DNA of 64,000 nt, taken from Seminavis robusta (lineage: Eukaryota > Bacillariophyta > Bacillariophyceae > Naviculales > Naviculaceae). Shown here piece after piece: positions 32,028 to 42,170 of the stretch. Position 1 is the first letter of the stretch. Each line of letters starts with the position of its first letter. The translations under genes and the position numbers were made by a program. The notes beneath the pieces are model-generated. The model did no database searches. It was not told the origin of the DNA and saw nothing but the letters and a program-made list of their open reading frames with translations. The stretch covers positions 27,050 through 91,049 of the forward strand of contig CAICTM010000212.1 of NCBI GenBank assembly GCA_903772945.1, in the 5' to 3' direction.

Positions 32028-32534
32028 GGTGACAAAGAGAAACTACCGGTAGGTAGCTACCTGCTAGTAGGGAGGAGAGAAGTGGCTGGCAAGCAAGAGT
32101 CTGGTAGAATCCCAGCGGACGAGACTATGGAGTCATCCGCCTGAGAAGACAAGAACGGCCAAGCTGTGAACAGCAAATGATGGCTTGATTTCTTTGTCTT
32201 CCGTCGTAGATAATGGCTTCTCTACCACCTGGCTAACTTCTACTTCTACTCGTAGCTAATAGATAGAGGACTGGATAAGGACGGCTTTGTTGTAGTTTGC
32301 GGCCATCTTCCAGGTGTCCAAGCAGCACTCTCCGACAAGGCAATCCATTCTTGACGGCTTATCTTCCAGTTGTCCAAGACTCACTACATGTACAGCGTAC
32401 GATGTACGGTACTCTCCGATCTGAGACCTCTCTGGGGGGTGCCTCAAATCAATCTTCTCTGTTTGAATATACCCCCAACCACCTGAATACTGTCATGCAA
32501 GCAATCGCTAAAAATAGGCACAACGGACACAATG

Positions 32535-32700
32535 AAGCGGCAGAGAGTGGTTAAGAGTGGGTAAGCGTGGTAAAGAGCGGTCGAGGGTGGTCGAAGGCGG
32601 TAAACAAACGGTAAAAAGGCGGTAAAACAGGCGGTTGAAGGCGGTTGCAGGCGCTTGCAGGCGGTTGTAGGCGGTGGAAGATGGTTAAAGATGGTTAAGA
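32535..32700. repeat. ~10-bp degenerate tandem repeat (GGCGGTTGNA)
   Basis: About 16 units that drift from AGTGGTTAAG through GGCGGTAAAA to GGCGGTTGCA and back to GATGGTTAAA. The gradual shift along the array indicates local slippage and duplication. Confidence 0.75.
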
Positions 32701-33211
32701 CATAAAAGACTTAATTAAAGGAATTGTCCAATAAAACAGGAAGGTGGGAGAAGATATCAAAAGAAACAATGAGTTGGTTTGAGCCACTCCCCTGCTGACA
32801 AGGCAGATCCAGAGCGAGTGAAGAAGAAAACAGGTCTTCAAGCCAACCATTCTGTATAAAACGCGATTACAATGACCACTTGAAGAATACGTTGAAGTCA
32901 CCGATCGACCACTGGTGGTACCGTACCGCGGTTAATGTAGCGGAAAAGTCGTAAGCATACCGGTACCGTGTACTTGAACACGTCGGAGCGATCTGGCCCT
33001 TTTCTGACGTCTGTCCATCAGTGCGAAACTCCTAACTTTGACGAATGATTATCGAGGCTCAGCCTATCACAATTTGTTGTTGGACAGACCCTCCAAACCA
33101 AAAGCAAGTTCAGTGTTTTCTTCTTTCTTTCTCTACACTTTTCGCAAACCGATAGCCTTCTCTTGGGCTCACAACAAATAATGCCGTGTTCATTTACTGC
33201 ACAGCATACTA

Positions 33212-33343
33212 CAGGAACACGTCTCCTCTGGTTTAGAGGCGAGATGGCACTTAAGGCGAGACTGGCCGGGCGAGAGCAGAAAGGAGACCGGCCAGGCGAG
33301 ACTTAAGTGACAGCGAGACTCAACCAGCCGAGACGTGTTCCTG
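33212..33343. repeat. 132-bp fold-back (hairpin) element
   Basis: CAGGAACACGTCTC at 33212-33225 pairs with GAGACGTGTTCCTG at 33330-33343; inside, CACTTAAG pairs with CTTAAGTG and CTGGCCGG with CCGGCCAG in the right order. The whole sequence can fold into one interrupted stem of about 60 bp with a small loop near 33278. Confidence 0.75.
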
Positions 33344-33567
33344 TTGGAACCAGTTGAGAAGGGCACCCTAAGTAACCAAAATGTGACCGTTAAATTGTCA
33401 CCTAGAAAGAAGTCCAGACTGAGTGGAGTCGAGTCCAGACTTTTCCTCCAAACTTCAACTTCACATAGACTCACTATTAGTACTAGAAGCTACACAGACT
33501 GCACTAATTTCTTCGAGACGGGTTCCACCGCAGATCAGCTAACTCACTACACCCTCCTCCGTCAACC

Positions 33568-34977
33568 ATGAAACTCCAAGAAACAGCAAAACTGATGATG
33601 CTGTCATCCACTGCCACAGCTGAGGAAACTGATGGGTTGGGCATCAAGACCAAAGTTGGGTTTGTCGTGGGGTTTGCCCTCGGATTTGTGTTCATGCAAG
33701 CCATGGTCTTTCTGGGCGGAGAAGCTGACTTTCGACAACTCTTTACCGACCCTTCCTCCGCTGCTGCCAAGCAAGTCAATCCATTGGGTCAGGCATTTGA
33801 AGCATCGCTGCGAAACATACAAGACGCTGCCAACGGGACGACCAAGAACACCAGCCGAGTGGCAACAACGGATGCTCTGGCAAAGCCACAAGAAGAACAA
33901 CCAGCCATGACGGCGGATTCTTTGTTTCAACTACCCTTTTATATCTACGACAATGAACTGGACTGGTCGGTCAATGCCACCGTGACTCGTGGTACCAATC
34001 AAGCGGAATTGTTGAATCAGAGTGGATTTTTGGGTTACAAGCATTCTGATGACTACTGGTTGCTCCTTCATGCCAAACAACATCCCATGCGAACCATGGA
34101 CCCCAGCAAGGCAGATTTGTTCTTTGTCCCCACCCTCCTCTCTGCATGGAATGCCCACGGCTACGAAGGCGATGCCAGCAAAAACAAGTTCTGTGCCCAC
34201 AATGGGATTTGCAACCAAAAGTTGCTGGAACGAGCGGAACAGGTGCTCCAAGAATCCAAATGGTACCGACGCAGTCAAGGACGCGATCATATTGTGGTGG
34301 ACACGCACTGGCGCAAACATTGGAACAAACTGCCGTATTCTCGTCTTTTGAATTGCAATTCCATCAGCTTTGAAAATTTAGTCCCCACGGATGGAAATCC
34401 TAAAGGGCACCAAATCCCCACCGGTGGACGGGTCCATATTCCTACACTCTACGTTGGCAGACAATGTCAGGATGAGACCAACAAGACGCATGACTTTGCC
34501 ATGATTGCCACGTTTAAACCGGGGAACAAGAACTTTCTGGATCGGGCTCATATTTGTCAATGGCTGGAACAAAACAACCACCAGCAGAATTACACAGTGT
34601 CACGCTGTGGAGGAGGTGATATGTGTCCTGCCTTGGGACAAGCACGATTTGGATTTCATGCTCGAGGAGATACATGGGGCTCCAATCGGCTCATGGATAC
34701 CTTCCTGAGTGGCGCCATTCCAATCATGACCAGTCCGGAGCAAAGAAAGATCTTACCGGATTTTCTGCCATGGGAAGACGTGTCGTACATGGTCGATCTC
34801 TCCAACTCCACTTCCTTTGATACCTTCATACAATCCATTCTGCAAAAAACACCCCAAGAATTGGCAGAAAAACGAGCCAACATTTCCAGGCACAGGGACA
34901 TCTTTCAGACAAAGTCCAAGGGACGACAATTTGACCTTTACATGCACAAGTTTGCACAGATGCTGGAGTTGTATTGA
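33568..34977 (+). CDS. Exostosin-family glycosyltransferase (GT47), type II membrane
   Basis: 469 residues, one exon. It transfers a sugar from a nucleotide donor onto a growing glycan in the Golgi. A membrane helix at residues ~29-50 (VGFVVGFALGFVFMQAMVFLG) is followed by a stem and the exostosin domain: LPFYIYDNELDW opens it, DPSKADLFFVPTLLSAW is the conserved region after the first strand, RDHIVVDTHWRKHWN matches the GRDH block, and GFHARGDTWGSNRLMDTFLSGAIPIM is the nucleotide-sugar signature (usually GDTPSSxRLxDAxxxGCIPV). Sequons for N-glycosylation lie in the stem (NGTTKN, NTSR). It could act with the membrane sulfotransferases on the same wall or mucilage glycan, but the window offers no direct link. 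The ATG follows a favourable ACC context. Confidence 0.9.
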   Translation: MKLQETAKLMMLSSTATAEETDGLGIKTKVGFVVGFALGFVFMQAMVFLGGEADFRQLFTDPSSAAAKQVNPLGQAFEASLRNIQDAANGTTKNTSRVATTDALAKPQEEQPAMTADSLFQLPFYIYDNELDWSVNATVTRGTNQAELLNQSGFLGYKHSDDYWLLLHAKQHPMRTMDPSKADLFFVPTLLSAWNAHGYEGDASKNKFCAHNGICNQKLLERAEQVLQESKWYRRSQGRDHIVVDTHWRKHWNKLPYSRLLNCNSISFENLVPTDGNPKGHQIPTGGRVHIPTLYVGRQCQDETNKTHDFAMIATFKPGNKNFLDRAHICQWLEQNNHQQNYTVSRCGGGDMCPALGQARFGFHARGDTWGSNRLMDTFLSGAIPIMTSPEQRKILPDFLPWEDVSYMVDLSNSTSFDTFIQSILQKTPQELAEKRANISRHRDIFQTKSKGRQFDLYMHKFAQMLELY

Positions 34978-35658
34978 AGGAAGGCAATCATAGACACAGC
35001 CGGCTACCTTAGGACTTTGGAGGTTCATGCGTGGAAGAGCCTACACTGTACAAACAGAGGTTGGCCCGAGGACTTGCCATGGAGCCAGAGTGAACAACAG
35101 TTTTTGCATGTCTCGTGGCGTTTGGTGTTCGTGTATGAGTCGACGGATCGACTCTTGTAGCTGCGCCTCAACACAAACATACAGTACAGTGTACCGGTGC
35201 TGGACTCGCTGGGTTTCTTGCAGGGGTGAAACGAGTCCAAAGCGATGCAGCCGTCTTTAGCGGCTGTGGCTAACAATAAGCAGTTTCATCATGTCCAGAT
35301 CCAGGAAAGACCTGTTGTTGTGGGTGGGCACATTTTTTCCTTGATCGGGACATGCACCTGTTGGTTGGCACCATAAGATGGAAATTTCAAGTTTCATTAC
35401 TATAGTAGGCTAATTTCAAGTTTCATTACACTAAGGCTCGGGTCTACACATCAACGCTGTCATCTGCGAGATCCTGCGAGGTGGGAAATGCCAATGCCAC
35501 TGGCAGCTCATGGAGTGTTGCGGCTGCTGCTCTTCCTCGGATTTGAGTAAAGGTAATGCCACGGGGCAGCATGACCTTGTTTTGTCCTTTTTGATTTTGG
35601 GAAAATTTGGGCAGTGTCCTTTCCTCGAAGTCTAGCTGTGCCATGAAGCCAGGCATGT
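34978..35658. other. Spacer between GT47 and PDZ genes
   Basis: A direct pair of TTTCAAGTTTCATTAC lies near 35384-35428. A minus-strand frame at 35444-35656 looks partly coding (LPRGITFTQIRGRAAAATLHELP) and sits just past the PDZ stop, but I found no splice that joins them. Otherwise no gene. Confidence 0.45.
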
Positions 35659-36348
35659 TTACAAGGCATTTGCTTTGGCGAGCACATTGTTGGCCACCAT
35701 CGCAAGATTGTTATGTTGGATTGCGGATTGAAGTGTCATCATGTGAATTTTCTTCTCGCGACTGCTCTCCGTACCAACTTGAACTTTTCCTGCTATTCCT
35801 CCAAGGATCACTTGGGCACGAACATATCGCCCCATTTCGTAACGAAAGATCCCATCCATGGCCAAAGCACGTTTCAGCGCCGGCACGAGATCCTTGGCAA
35901 ACGCGTCCGTGATGTGCTTCCATGTCTGTTCGCTGACACCCATGTCTTGAAGCATTCTTGGTACCGATCTGTATCGCTCCATCTTGACTTGTGCTACAGT
36001 TTGGTTGAATTCTGGCGCGAGATGTGGCTGGGTATCGACAAGTTCGCAATGCATGCCAAAGCTTTGCACTTGGCTGGTGAGTCGATGCTTAATTTGGGGC
36101 ACCACTCGGATGGCGACTTCTCCTACCGCAGATGTGAGTAAAGACAGGACTATGTTGGAATCCATGCCCGTGACTTCTGTTCCATTGATGGACAAGACCT
36201 CTTGTCCCGGTTGGAGCCCAGAGCCCTGCAAGAGACCAGCCTCCAAGGCCTTGACCAAATAGGTTCCATTTTCCAAGCGGTCAAGCCTCAGTCCCAGCTT
36301 TTGGCTGGCACTGGTCTTTGTTGCTGTGATGGTCATTGTGGATGTCAT
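35659..36348 (-). CDS. PDZ-domain protein
   Basis: 229 residues from ATG 36348. A PDZ domain fills residues ~16-90: LGLRLDRLENGTYLVKALEAG gives the carboxylate-binding loop region (LGL in place of GLGF), GSGLQPGQEVLSINGTEVTGM the central strands, and VGEVAIRVVP the last strand. The remaining 140 residues are helical and not recognised (MERYRSVPRMLQDMGVSEQTWKHITDAFAK, then a basic KKIHMM stretch). No signal peptide or membrane helix, so it is probably a cytosolic scaffold or adaptor that binds C-terminal peptides. The family has no fixed partner. A frame just beyond the stop might be a missed final exon. Confidence 0.78.
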   Translation of the reverse strand: MTSTMTITATKTSASQKLGLRLDRLENGTYLVKALEAGLLQGSGLQPGQEVLSINGTEVTGMDSNIVLSLLTSAVGEVAIRVVPQIKHRLTSQVQSFGMHCELVDTQPHLAPEFNQTVAQVKMERYRSVPRMLQDMGVSEQTWKHITDAFAKDLVPALKRALAMDGIFRYEMGRYVRAQVILGGIAGKVQVGTESSREKKIHMMTLQSAIQHNNLAMVANNVLAKANAL

Positions 36349-36462
36349 TGTGATTGTTTGCTTGTTGGATTGTTGTATTATTTTTGCGGTGGATGTGTTG
36401 ATTTATGCTTTTGTTTTAATGGGTATCCGGGGATCATGGATCCTCTTTCAAGTTGCCCTACA

Positions 36463-36506
36463 CGGTACGACTGTACCGGTACTGTACCGGTACCGGTACC
36501 GGTACC
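36463..36506. repeat. GGTACC/ACCGGT palindromic microsatellite
   Basis: Four near-perfect ACCGGT units with flanking CTGTACCGGTACTG. The hexamer and its offset (GGTACC) are both self-complementary. This is the longest of about ten such tracts in intergenic parts of the window. Confidence 0.8.
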
Positions 36507-36643
36507 TAAAATAACTAATCTACTAGTATGTTTGAAGATTATTCATTCGTGCCGATTAATCTAATCATTCGCATTTCGCATGCGTTTTTGGAGGTCACGT
36601 CCAGGTCTCGAGGCAGTCGCGCTAGTTATGCGCGGACTGCAAT

Positions 36644-36699
36644 CGTACCTCGTCAATAAGATACAACCGCTCTGTTCGGTTCGTGTTCTGGAAGTATCT
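36644..36699. repeat. 56-bp direct repeat, left copy
   Basis: CCTCGTCAATAAGATACAAC and TCTGTTCGGTTCGTGTTCTG followed by GAAGTATCT. It recurs at 37339-37394 with about two substitutions, enclosing the retroelement fragment. Confidence 0.8.
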
Positions 36700-37132
36700 A
36701 ACCTCCCAATCCTACATCCGGCCCAAATCCTACATCGGAGCCACACAAAACTTTCTCAAGCTCAGAATGTCATCACATGTCAGTGAAACAAAATGCCTAT
36801 GCCAATTCCTACGCGGCAAGAAACACAAACCCAAGAACTCGGACACCTTTGCTTGGCACTTTGCTGCCAAAGCAGTGGCAACCACCACAGGAGACCCCAC
36901 AGCATCTGACATTCGGAAACTCTACAACCTCAAAATACTGTGGCAGGGCAACCCCCTGTCCACAGTCAAAACGTCCGGGACAAACGACTGCATCCTATGT
37001 AATCAAGAACGGCTTCACATCTTCAAACGTATGAGAAGCAAGCCTTCTACAGTTCTCAACAGATGTGAAGAACTATTTAATACATGCCGTCAAAACCACG
37101 GTTCCACCGGTTCACCCATGCAACCCCAGTGA
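36683..37132 (+). pseudogene. Retroelement 3' fragment, Penelope/GIY-YIG-like
   Basis: An open frame of ~149 codons without its own plausible start. It contains IRPKSYIGATQNFLKLRMSS followed by an H and by DTFAWHFA, the spacing of a GIY-YIG nuclease strand and helix, then ILWQGNPLSTVKTSGTNDC and LCNQERLHIFKRM, a Cys-containing tail seen after the reverse transcriptase of Penelope-like retroelements. The reverse transcriptase itself is missing, so this is a 5'-truncated remnant. Family assignment rests on remembered motif shape and is tentative. The direct repeats at 36644 and 37339 might be its terminal repeats. Confidence 0.5.
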
Positions 37133-37338
37133 GCAGCACTGATGAGCCCTCAATGGGCGAAAAAGTGCCAACCACACCAATGCTGTGTGTGAATGCAATC
37201 GATATAATCCATAGAAATAGTACCACAGAGTCCACCCATCACGCCACAGTTCTGCTGCCTCGTGCCACTCGGCGCCAGAACTCTAGCCTGAAGGCTTTTC
37301 TCTATCAATCCCAGTAAAATTATTTAGCATTTTTAAAT

Positions 37339-37394
37339 ACCTCGTCAATAAGATACAGCAGCTCTGTTCGGTTCGTGTTCTGGAAGTATCTTTG
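37339..37394. repeat. 56-bp direct repeat, right copy
   Basis: Partner of 36644-36699 in the same orientation, 695 bp downstream. Confidence 0.8.
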
Positions 37395-38230
37395 AAAAGG
37401 GATTGATGCCCAAGCTCAGTATCTTTCATATCTTATATCCACTAGCAGCTACGGTATTGCCACATAACATACTACTAACCATACCATCGGACATTGAGGA
37501 GCCACCACCAAAATCTCAAGAAGGCAAAGGTGCAAAGATGAACTTGATGAAACCAGAGCTATGGTGGTACGGGTAGAGGAGGCACTCGAGGATGGGGATA
37601 GGGACAACTTGGATGTTGGTGGTGATGCGGATATAGTGGTAACTAGCTGCCCTCACTCCCCACATACTAGTAGTAGTATTAGATTAGGATTTGAAACCTT
37701 GGCACTCATAGCTTATCTTAATGACAACGGGAAAGTTACTATGGGTTAGAGGGAACTATGATGAGGATGGGGTGCAGAGAAGGGAGGGCAGCATGCAGGA
37801 ACGCAAGCCAAGCAATTGAGTGGGCAAGCAGGGCATCATCGAAACCAAGGAGAGGGTGGTCAGGTGGGAGGGCAGGGAAGAGCAAAGGAGGAAAAGTAGC
37901 GGAAGATCTTAAAATGGTTTGGGAAATCTGAGTGTCTAGCTCTAGCTAGTCTAGGCTATCCCAAAAGTTCTATATTGAGTATTCTTTTAAAAATTCATGG
38001 CCAAGCAGAGGATTGAATCGAATGATTCAGAGCAGCAACTCGCTTCGTTTCTTGGCCAGGGGTGACGAGCCCAAAGCTTCCTTATCAGCTGTGGGGCTAC
38101 CAATAGCTCTACCAATATGCACAGCTTTCAAGTTTCATCAAATGAACAGTCAACATTTGATACTACTTTACTAGCTAAGTCTCCTTCATCGGCACGGAAC
38201 TTCATAGACAGAATGCATCAAACATGGCTC

Positions 38231-41200
38231 TCATTGGCTTCTGGCACACCCAACAATTGAATCCAACTGTTTCAAGTCGTTATCAAAGAGATATTCCTCC
38301 TCATCCCCATCGTCGTAGCGCACCTTGTACCGATCGATTTCCATCTTCACAATGTGACCCTCGAACCAACCATTCCCCTCAAAGAACTTCTTCACTGCCG
38401 TCCCAATTTTGTGATGCAACTTCGCAGCATTGGAAACCACCTCATCCAACTCCTTCTGCTCCTTGGGCATTTCGTACGTTTCCTCGTCGCCGTCTTGGTA
38501 TCGCACCTTGTAGGTTTCATCCTTGGCCTCATAGCCAGCAACTTTGCCCTCAAACCATCCGTGACCTTCAAAGTATTTCTTCACGACCGTGCCCACTGCG
38601 TGCCGAGGAGCCCGGGTTTGTCGTGCATTTTCAATGATCTGGTCCAAGGCCTTTTGCTCCTTGGGAAGCTCAAACGTTTCTTCGTCCTGATCTTCGTAGC
38701 GGATCTTGAACATGTTCCCTTGGTAGATTGATATGATTTCTCCCTCGTACCAACCGTGGCGGCTAAAGTACTTGAGAACCTTGGTACCCACTTGATAGGG
38801 TGTTGTAAAGACAGAATCTTCATCCTGATCCTCTTCCTTACCATCGCTGTCTTCCATCGAGGATGCGGCAAGAACGGTAGATTGATTTTTTCGGCTTTGT
38901 AGCCGTGCTGGAGGTTTTCTGCCCTCTTCTTCTTCCTCCTCTCGTTCTTCTTCCTTGTCGACTCTTTGCCTGGGAGCCTTTTTCCGTTTTCCCTTGGCTG
39001 GAGGCTTTTTGTCGTCTTCCGTTGCTTCCTTCTTGCCGTTGGTCGCCGATCTACGGCGAGCACTTGCTGCTGCTGCTGGAGGAGGAGGGGTTTCTTCTTC
39101 TTCCTGCACTGGTTCCTTGTTGCGTTTGGCTACCCGTCTTCGTTGAGGCCTTGCAGGCGATTCCTCTTCTTCCTCCTCCTCTGGTTCTTCCTTTTTGCTC
39201 TTGGCAATCTTTTTCTGTTGACGGGCTCTGGCCGGCAGCTTACTGTCTTCGTCGTCTTTCCCGCGCTTTTTGATCACCTGTCGACGCGGACCCTTTGACG
39301 AAGGAGTTTCTTCTTCGTCGTCCTCGACACTTGGTGCCTTTTTGCGCTTGCCCACTTTTTGCTTCTGTGGAACCTTTGCTGCAGGTTTTGTATCCTCTTC
39401 ATCGTCATCTGAATCTTCTCCAACCTTATGCGCCTTTTTGCGTTTTGCCTTGGACGAAATGCTTTGTTCCTCCTGCTCCTTCTTCTTGTGCGTCTGTTTA
39501 TTGGTGCGAGTGGTGTCTTTGGTGCGTTGTCGTTTTGCTGGTGGCTTTGAATCATCCTCCTCTTCTTCCTCTTCATCATCTACGGAAGGACGTTTGCTCT
39601 TTGATTTTGATTTGGCTTTGGGCGTTCTTTGTTTTTCCTCTTCCTCATCAATAGGGGAAGGACGCTTTCTTTCCTTTCTTGTCTTGGCTTTTGCGTTTTT
39701 TGGTGGCTCCTCTTCATCATCGTCGTCATTGCCAAGAGAACTGCGCCGACGACGTTTTCTCTTGGATTTGCTCTTTCCTCCTTTTCCCTTTTTCGATGTG
39801 GATGCCTTTAGATAGTCGGCCAAGTTTAACAGTTCTCGGTTTGGTGTTTTGGCTTTGGGTTTCTGTTCCTCCTCGTCATCGTCGTCGTCCGTGTCATCAT
39901 CGTCATCGTCGTCGTCGTCCGTGTCATCGTCGTCCTCCTCTTCGGATTCAGAGTCGTAGGCATCCCCATTGTCCACCGACTCATCATCGTCGTCGTCATC
40001 CGATTCCGAATCGTCATCATCATTCACCAAAGACGCGTACGGTTTGCCCTTTTTGGCTCTTCCATTGGATTTGCTATTTTTCTTGGCCGCCTTGCTACTG
40101 CCATTCTTTGTTTTCTTGCCATTCGTATTACTAGCCGTTTTCTTATTGTTGTGATTGTTGCGTTTCCCCCCCGCTTCTTCGACATTTTGTTCTCGTGGCG
40201 GTGGATCCCAAAATCCAATGGCATCGAGTCGATTATTCAACTGTTGTGGCAATTTGCCCCGTCGTTGTTTCCAATCATTGTATTCGGCCCATCGCCAGAG
40301 TTGTAGATTGTCTTCTCGTTGCACATACGTGTGTCCTTTGGCGTGTCGAAATGTGTGGAGGAGTTGGAATTTGGCATCCCACTCCAATTGTTCTTGCTTG
40401 GCTTGTGTCGGACACCAGATGAAATCCGTGTCGTGGAGTTTGTCTTCTTGACTTTTAGGTAGTGTGCCATCGTGATGACGTTGTCGTTGTTGTTGCATCC
40501 ATGTGTAGAGGGTTGAAAACTGAGAGTGTGGAACCACAAAGTGTCCGTGGTCCTGATAGAAATCCACCAATTGTTGATACATGTCGTCCCAACTAGTGGA
40601 TGAAACTTCCTGTGGTTGTGTGTTGTTGTCGTCATCTTGTGATGGTTGTTGTTTGTTTTTGTGTTTCTGTTTGTTGTGGACAGCAGTAGTACTAGTCGTA
40701 CTACTAGTATCCCATACAAATCCAATACTGTTCAATTTGTCCATTCGTTCTTGCGGCAGGCGTCCCTCTTTGTACCGATGCCGTTGGGCGGCCGCCCATT
40801 TGGCCAATGCTTTACTGCCAGCAGTCGAGTGTTTGGATTCCGACACGAAACAATGGCCGTGCTGTTGTTGAAATTCGACCAATTGATGCCATTTGTCCAA
40901 CCAATTTTTTTGCAACAATTGGTCGCGCGTTTCCAATTCAAAGCCAATTTCTTGTAACAGAGCGTGTCGACTGGGTGATAATTCCTGGCGGCACATTTGT
41001 TCGTGTTGCCGACGACACCAGTCGCCAAGTGTGGGATGATGCGGCGAGACTCTGGCATGGTCGTGTTCTTGCCGATAGTCCAACAATAGGGCATAATGGG
41101 TCTGCCAGTCTTCGCTATTGTCATTGTCATTGTCATTGTCATTGTCATTACTATTCGTAATGGTCCAATCAAACTGCAATTGGTCGAGTTTGGCACGTTG

Positions 41201-41602
41201 TTCGGGAGTTAGTGTTGCTGCTTGACGACGTTGTCGATCGACCCAGAGAAATAACTTGGAATGCTGCCCATTCTTCTTGCGATCCAATGGCGATGCATGA
41301 CCATGGCGTTTGTGGTACGCTTGCAGTTCGCGGTATTTCAAGTCCCACTCATCCGTTACCGTGTGGTTCTGAAGAGTCTTCATGGTGGCAGTAGCAGTAC
41401 TTGAAGACGGAGGCAGGGTAGCCGTAGTTGTGGGAGCCATTGGCAGTTGCTTCCGAATGGTTGTGCTACCTCCGGTTGGGCGCTCTTGGCGGATGCTGCT
41501 GTTGTTTCGATCAATTTCTTGGTTCATCAAATTCTCAAGCGAATGGGTTTCACTGCTGATGCTGATACCACCGAGACCTGATGAACGCACCAAACAAACC
41601 AT
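38231..41602 (-). CDS. HA-repeat / triple Tudor-like chromatin-associated protein
   Basis: 1123 residues, one exon. Residues ~84-470 hold five helicase-associated (HA) repeats, each opening with an aromatic-Asp/Trp pair and containing HGH or equivalent (YRELQAYHKRHGHASPL; LVEFQQQHGHCFV; LVDFYQDHGHFVV), closing with LD-IGF-W. Residues ~480-935 are highly charged low-complexity sequence of Asp/Glu runs and Lys/Arg clusters that should be disordered and nuclear. Residues ~937-1123 hold three tandem Tudor-like domains, each GT-VKKYFEGHGWFEG ... YKVRYQDGDEE. Tudor-like modules of this sort read methylated histone tails, and HA repeats in diatoms accompany nucleic-acid proteins, so a chromatin reader is the best guess. 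The ND repeat around residue 150 comes from a CATTGT microsatellite. Antisense frames over the acidic region are shadows. Confidence 0.85.
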   Translation of the reverse strand: MVCLVRSSGLGGISISSETHSLENLMNQEIDRNNSSIRQERPTGGSTTIRKQLPMAPTTTATLPPSSSTATATMKTLQNHTVTDEWDLKYRELQAYHKRHGHASPLDRKKNGQHSKLFLWVDRQRRQAATLTPEQRAKLDQLQFDWTITNSNDNDNDNDNDNSEDWQTHYALLLDYRQEHDHARVSPHHPTLGDWCRRQHEQMCRQELSPSRHALLQEIGFELETRDQLLQKNWLDKWHQLVEFQQQHGHCFVSESKHSTAGSKALAKWAAAQRHRYKEGRLPQERMDKLNSIGFVWDTSSTTSTTAVHNKQKHKNKQQPSQDDDNNTQPQEVSSTSWDDMYQQLVDFYQDHGHFVVPHSQFSTLYTWMQQQRQRHHDGTLPKSQEDKLHDTDFIWCPTQAKQEQLEWDAKFQLLHTFRHAKGHTYVQREDNLQLWRWAEYNDWKQRRGKLPQQLNNRLDAIGFWDPPPREQNVEEAGGKRNNHNNKKTASNTNGKKTKNGSSKAAKKNSKSNGRAKKGKPYASLVNDDDDSESDDDDDDESVDNGDAYDSESEEEDDDDTDDDDDDDDDTDDDDDEEEQKPKAKTPNRELLNLADYLKASTSKKGKGGKSKSKRKRRRRSSLGNDDDDEEEPPKNAKAKTRKERKRPSPIDEEEEKQRTPKAKSKSKSKRPSVDDEEEEEEDDSKPPAKRQRTKDTTRTNKQTHKKKEQEEQSISSKAKRKKAHKVGEDSDDDEEDTKPAAKVPQKQKVGKRKKAPSVEDDEEETPSSKGPRRQVIKKRGKDDEDSKLPARARQQKKIAKSKKEEPEEEEEEESPARPQRRRVAKRNKEPVQEEEETPPPPAAAASARRRSATNGKKEATEDDKKPPAKGKRKKAPRQRVDKEEEREEEEEEGRKPPARLQSRKNQSTVLAASSMEDSDGKEEDQDEDSVFTTPYQVGTKVLKYFSRHGWYEGEIISIYQGNMFKIRYEDQDEETFELPKEQKALDQIIENARQTRAPRHAVGTVVKKYFEGHGWFEGKVAGYEAKDETYKVRYQDGDEETYEMPKEQKELDEVVSNAAKLHHKIGTAVKKFFEGNGWFEGHIVKMEIDRYKVRYDDGDEEEYLFDNDLKQLDSIVGCARSQ

Positions 41603-42170
41603 CGAGTCGAGTCAGCTGGTGGTATAAACTTGGTCCAACAAGCTGGCTAGCTAGCTAACTACTGTACCTCTAGCTAGCTGGCATACAGTACAAATAATTG
41701 GTGTCTGAGAGGCAAGAATAAGCAAGGGAGCAGAGAGTCGAGTCGAGTCTTGGTCGGGAGCATCCCAAAAATTTCAAGGTCCCTGCCTGGCTTCCGTATG
41801 CCTACGGTAGAAGACTTTGTCTTTATCTAAATCCTCGTCGCTTGAATGCCAGTTCATTGTGCCACTGTATGTGCCACTCCCAAATGGGACTTACCATTGT
41901 GCCCTTGATGCATGTATCAAAAAGTCACAACGATGTGGGAAACAGGCCTGGCATGGGCCAAGGCGCGCATACCAGAAAACATGATGTACCGGTACCAGTG
42001 AAGGCAAGTCCGCACCAAAGTGGAGGCATGAAGGCACCACCACAAGCATGCAGCAGCTATTGCTATAGTTATTGGTAGCATACGGATATGGCCCAACCGA
42101 GGGGATCACTAGCTAGAAGTAGCTACATTTGATTTGAACAAAAAGTTTCCAAAACTAGACTAACTATCAG
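41603..42170. other. Spacer upstream of HA/Tudor gene
   Basis: 568 bp. It contains AGCTAGCTAG repeats near 41641-41680, a copy of CTGGCTTCCGTA at 41788, and GTACCGGTACC near 41987. No gene. Confidence 0.5.

Larger units (their letters stand above)
32028..33567. other. Spacer with tandem and fold-back repeats
   Basis: No gene in 1.5 kb. It holds the GGCGGT tandem array (32535-32700), a GGTACC palindrome near 32985 and the fold-back element at 33212-33343. The short antisense frame at 32695-32901 is not credible. Confidence 0.55.
36349..38230. other. Retroelement-derived spacer
   Basis: It contains a long (GTACCG)n tract (36463-36506), the retroelement fragment at 36683-37132, the pair of 56-bp direct repeats around it, and about 800 bp of sequence (37400-38230) without recognisable genes. 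Confidence 0.55.

Noticed and set aside
35444-35656. Possible last exon of the PDZ gene
   Set aside because: The frame looks partly coding, but available GT/AG pairs are too close (27 bp) and give the wrong phase.
39270-39815. Ser/Phe-rich plus-strand ORFs
   Set aside because: They are antisense to the Asp/Glu/Lys-rich linker of the HA/Tudor protein; poly-Ser arises from reading GAT/GAC runs backwards.
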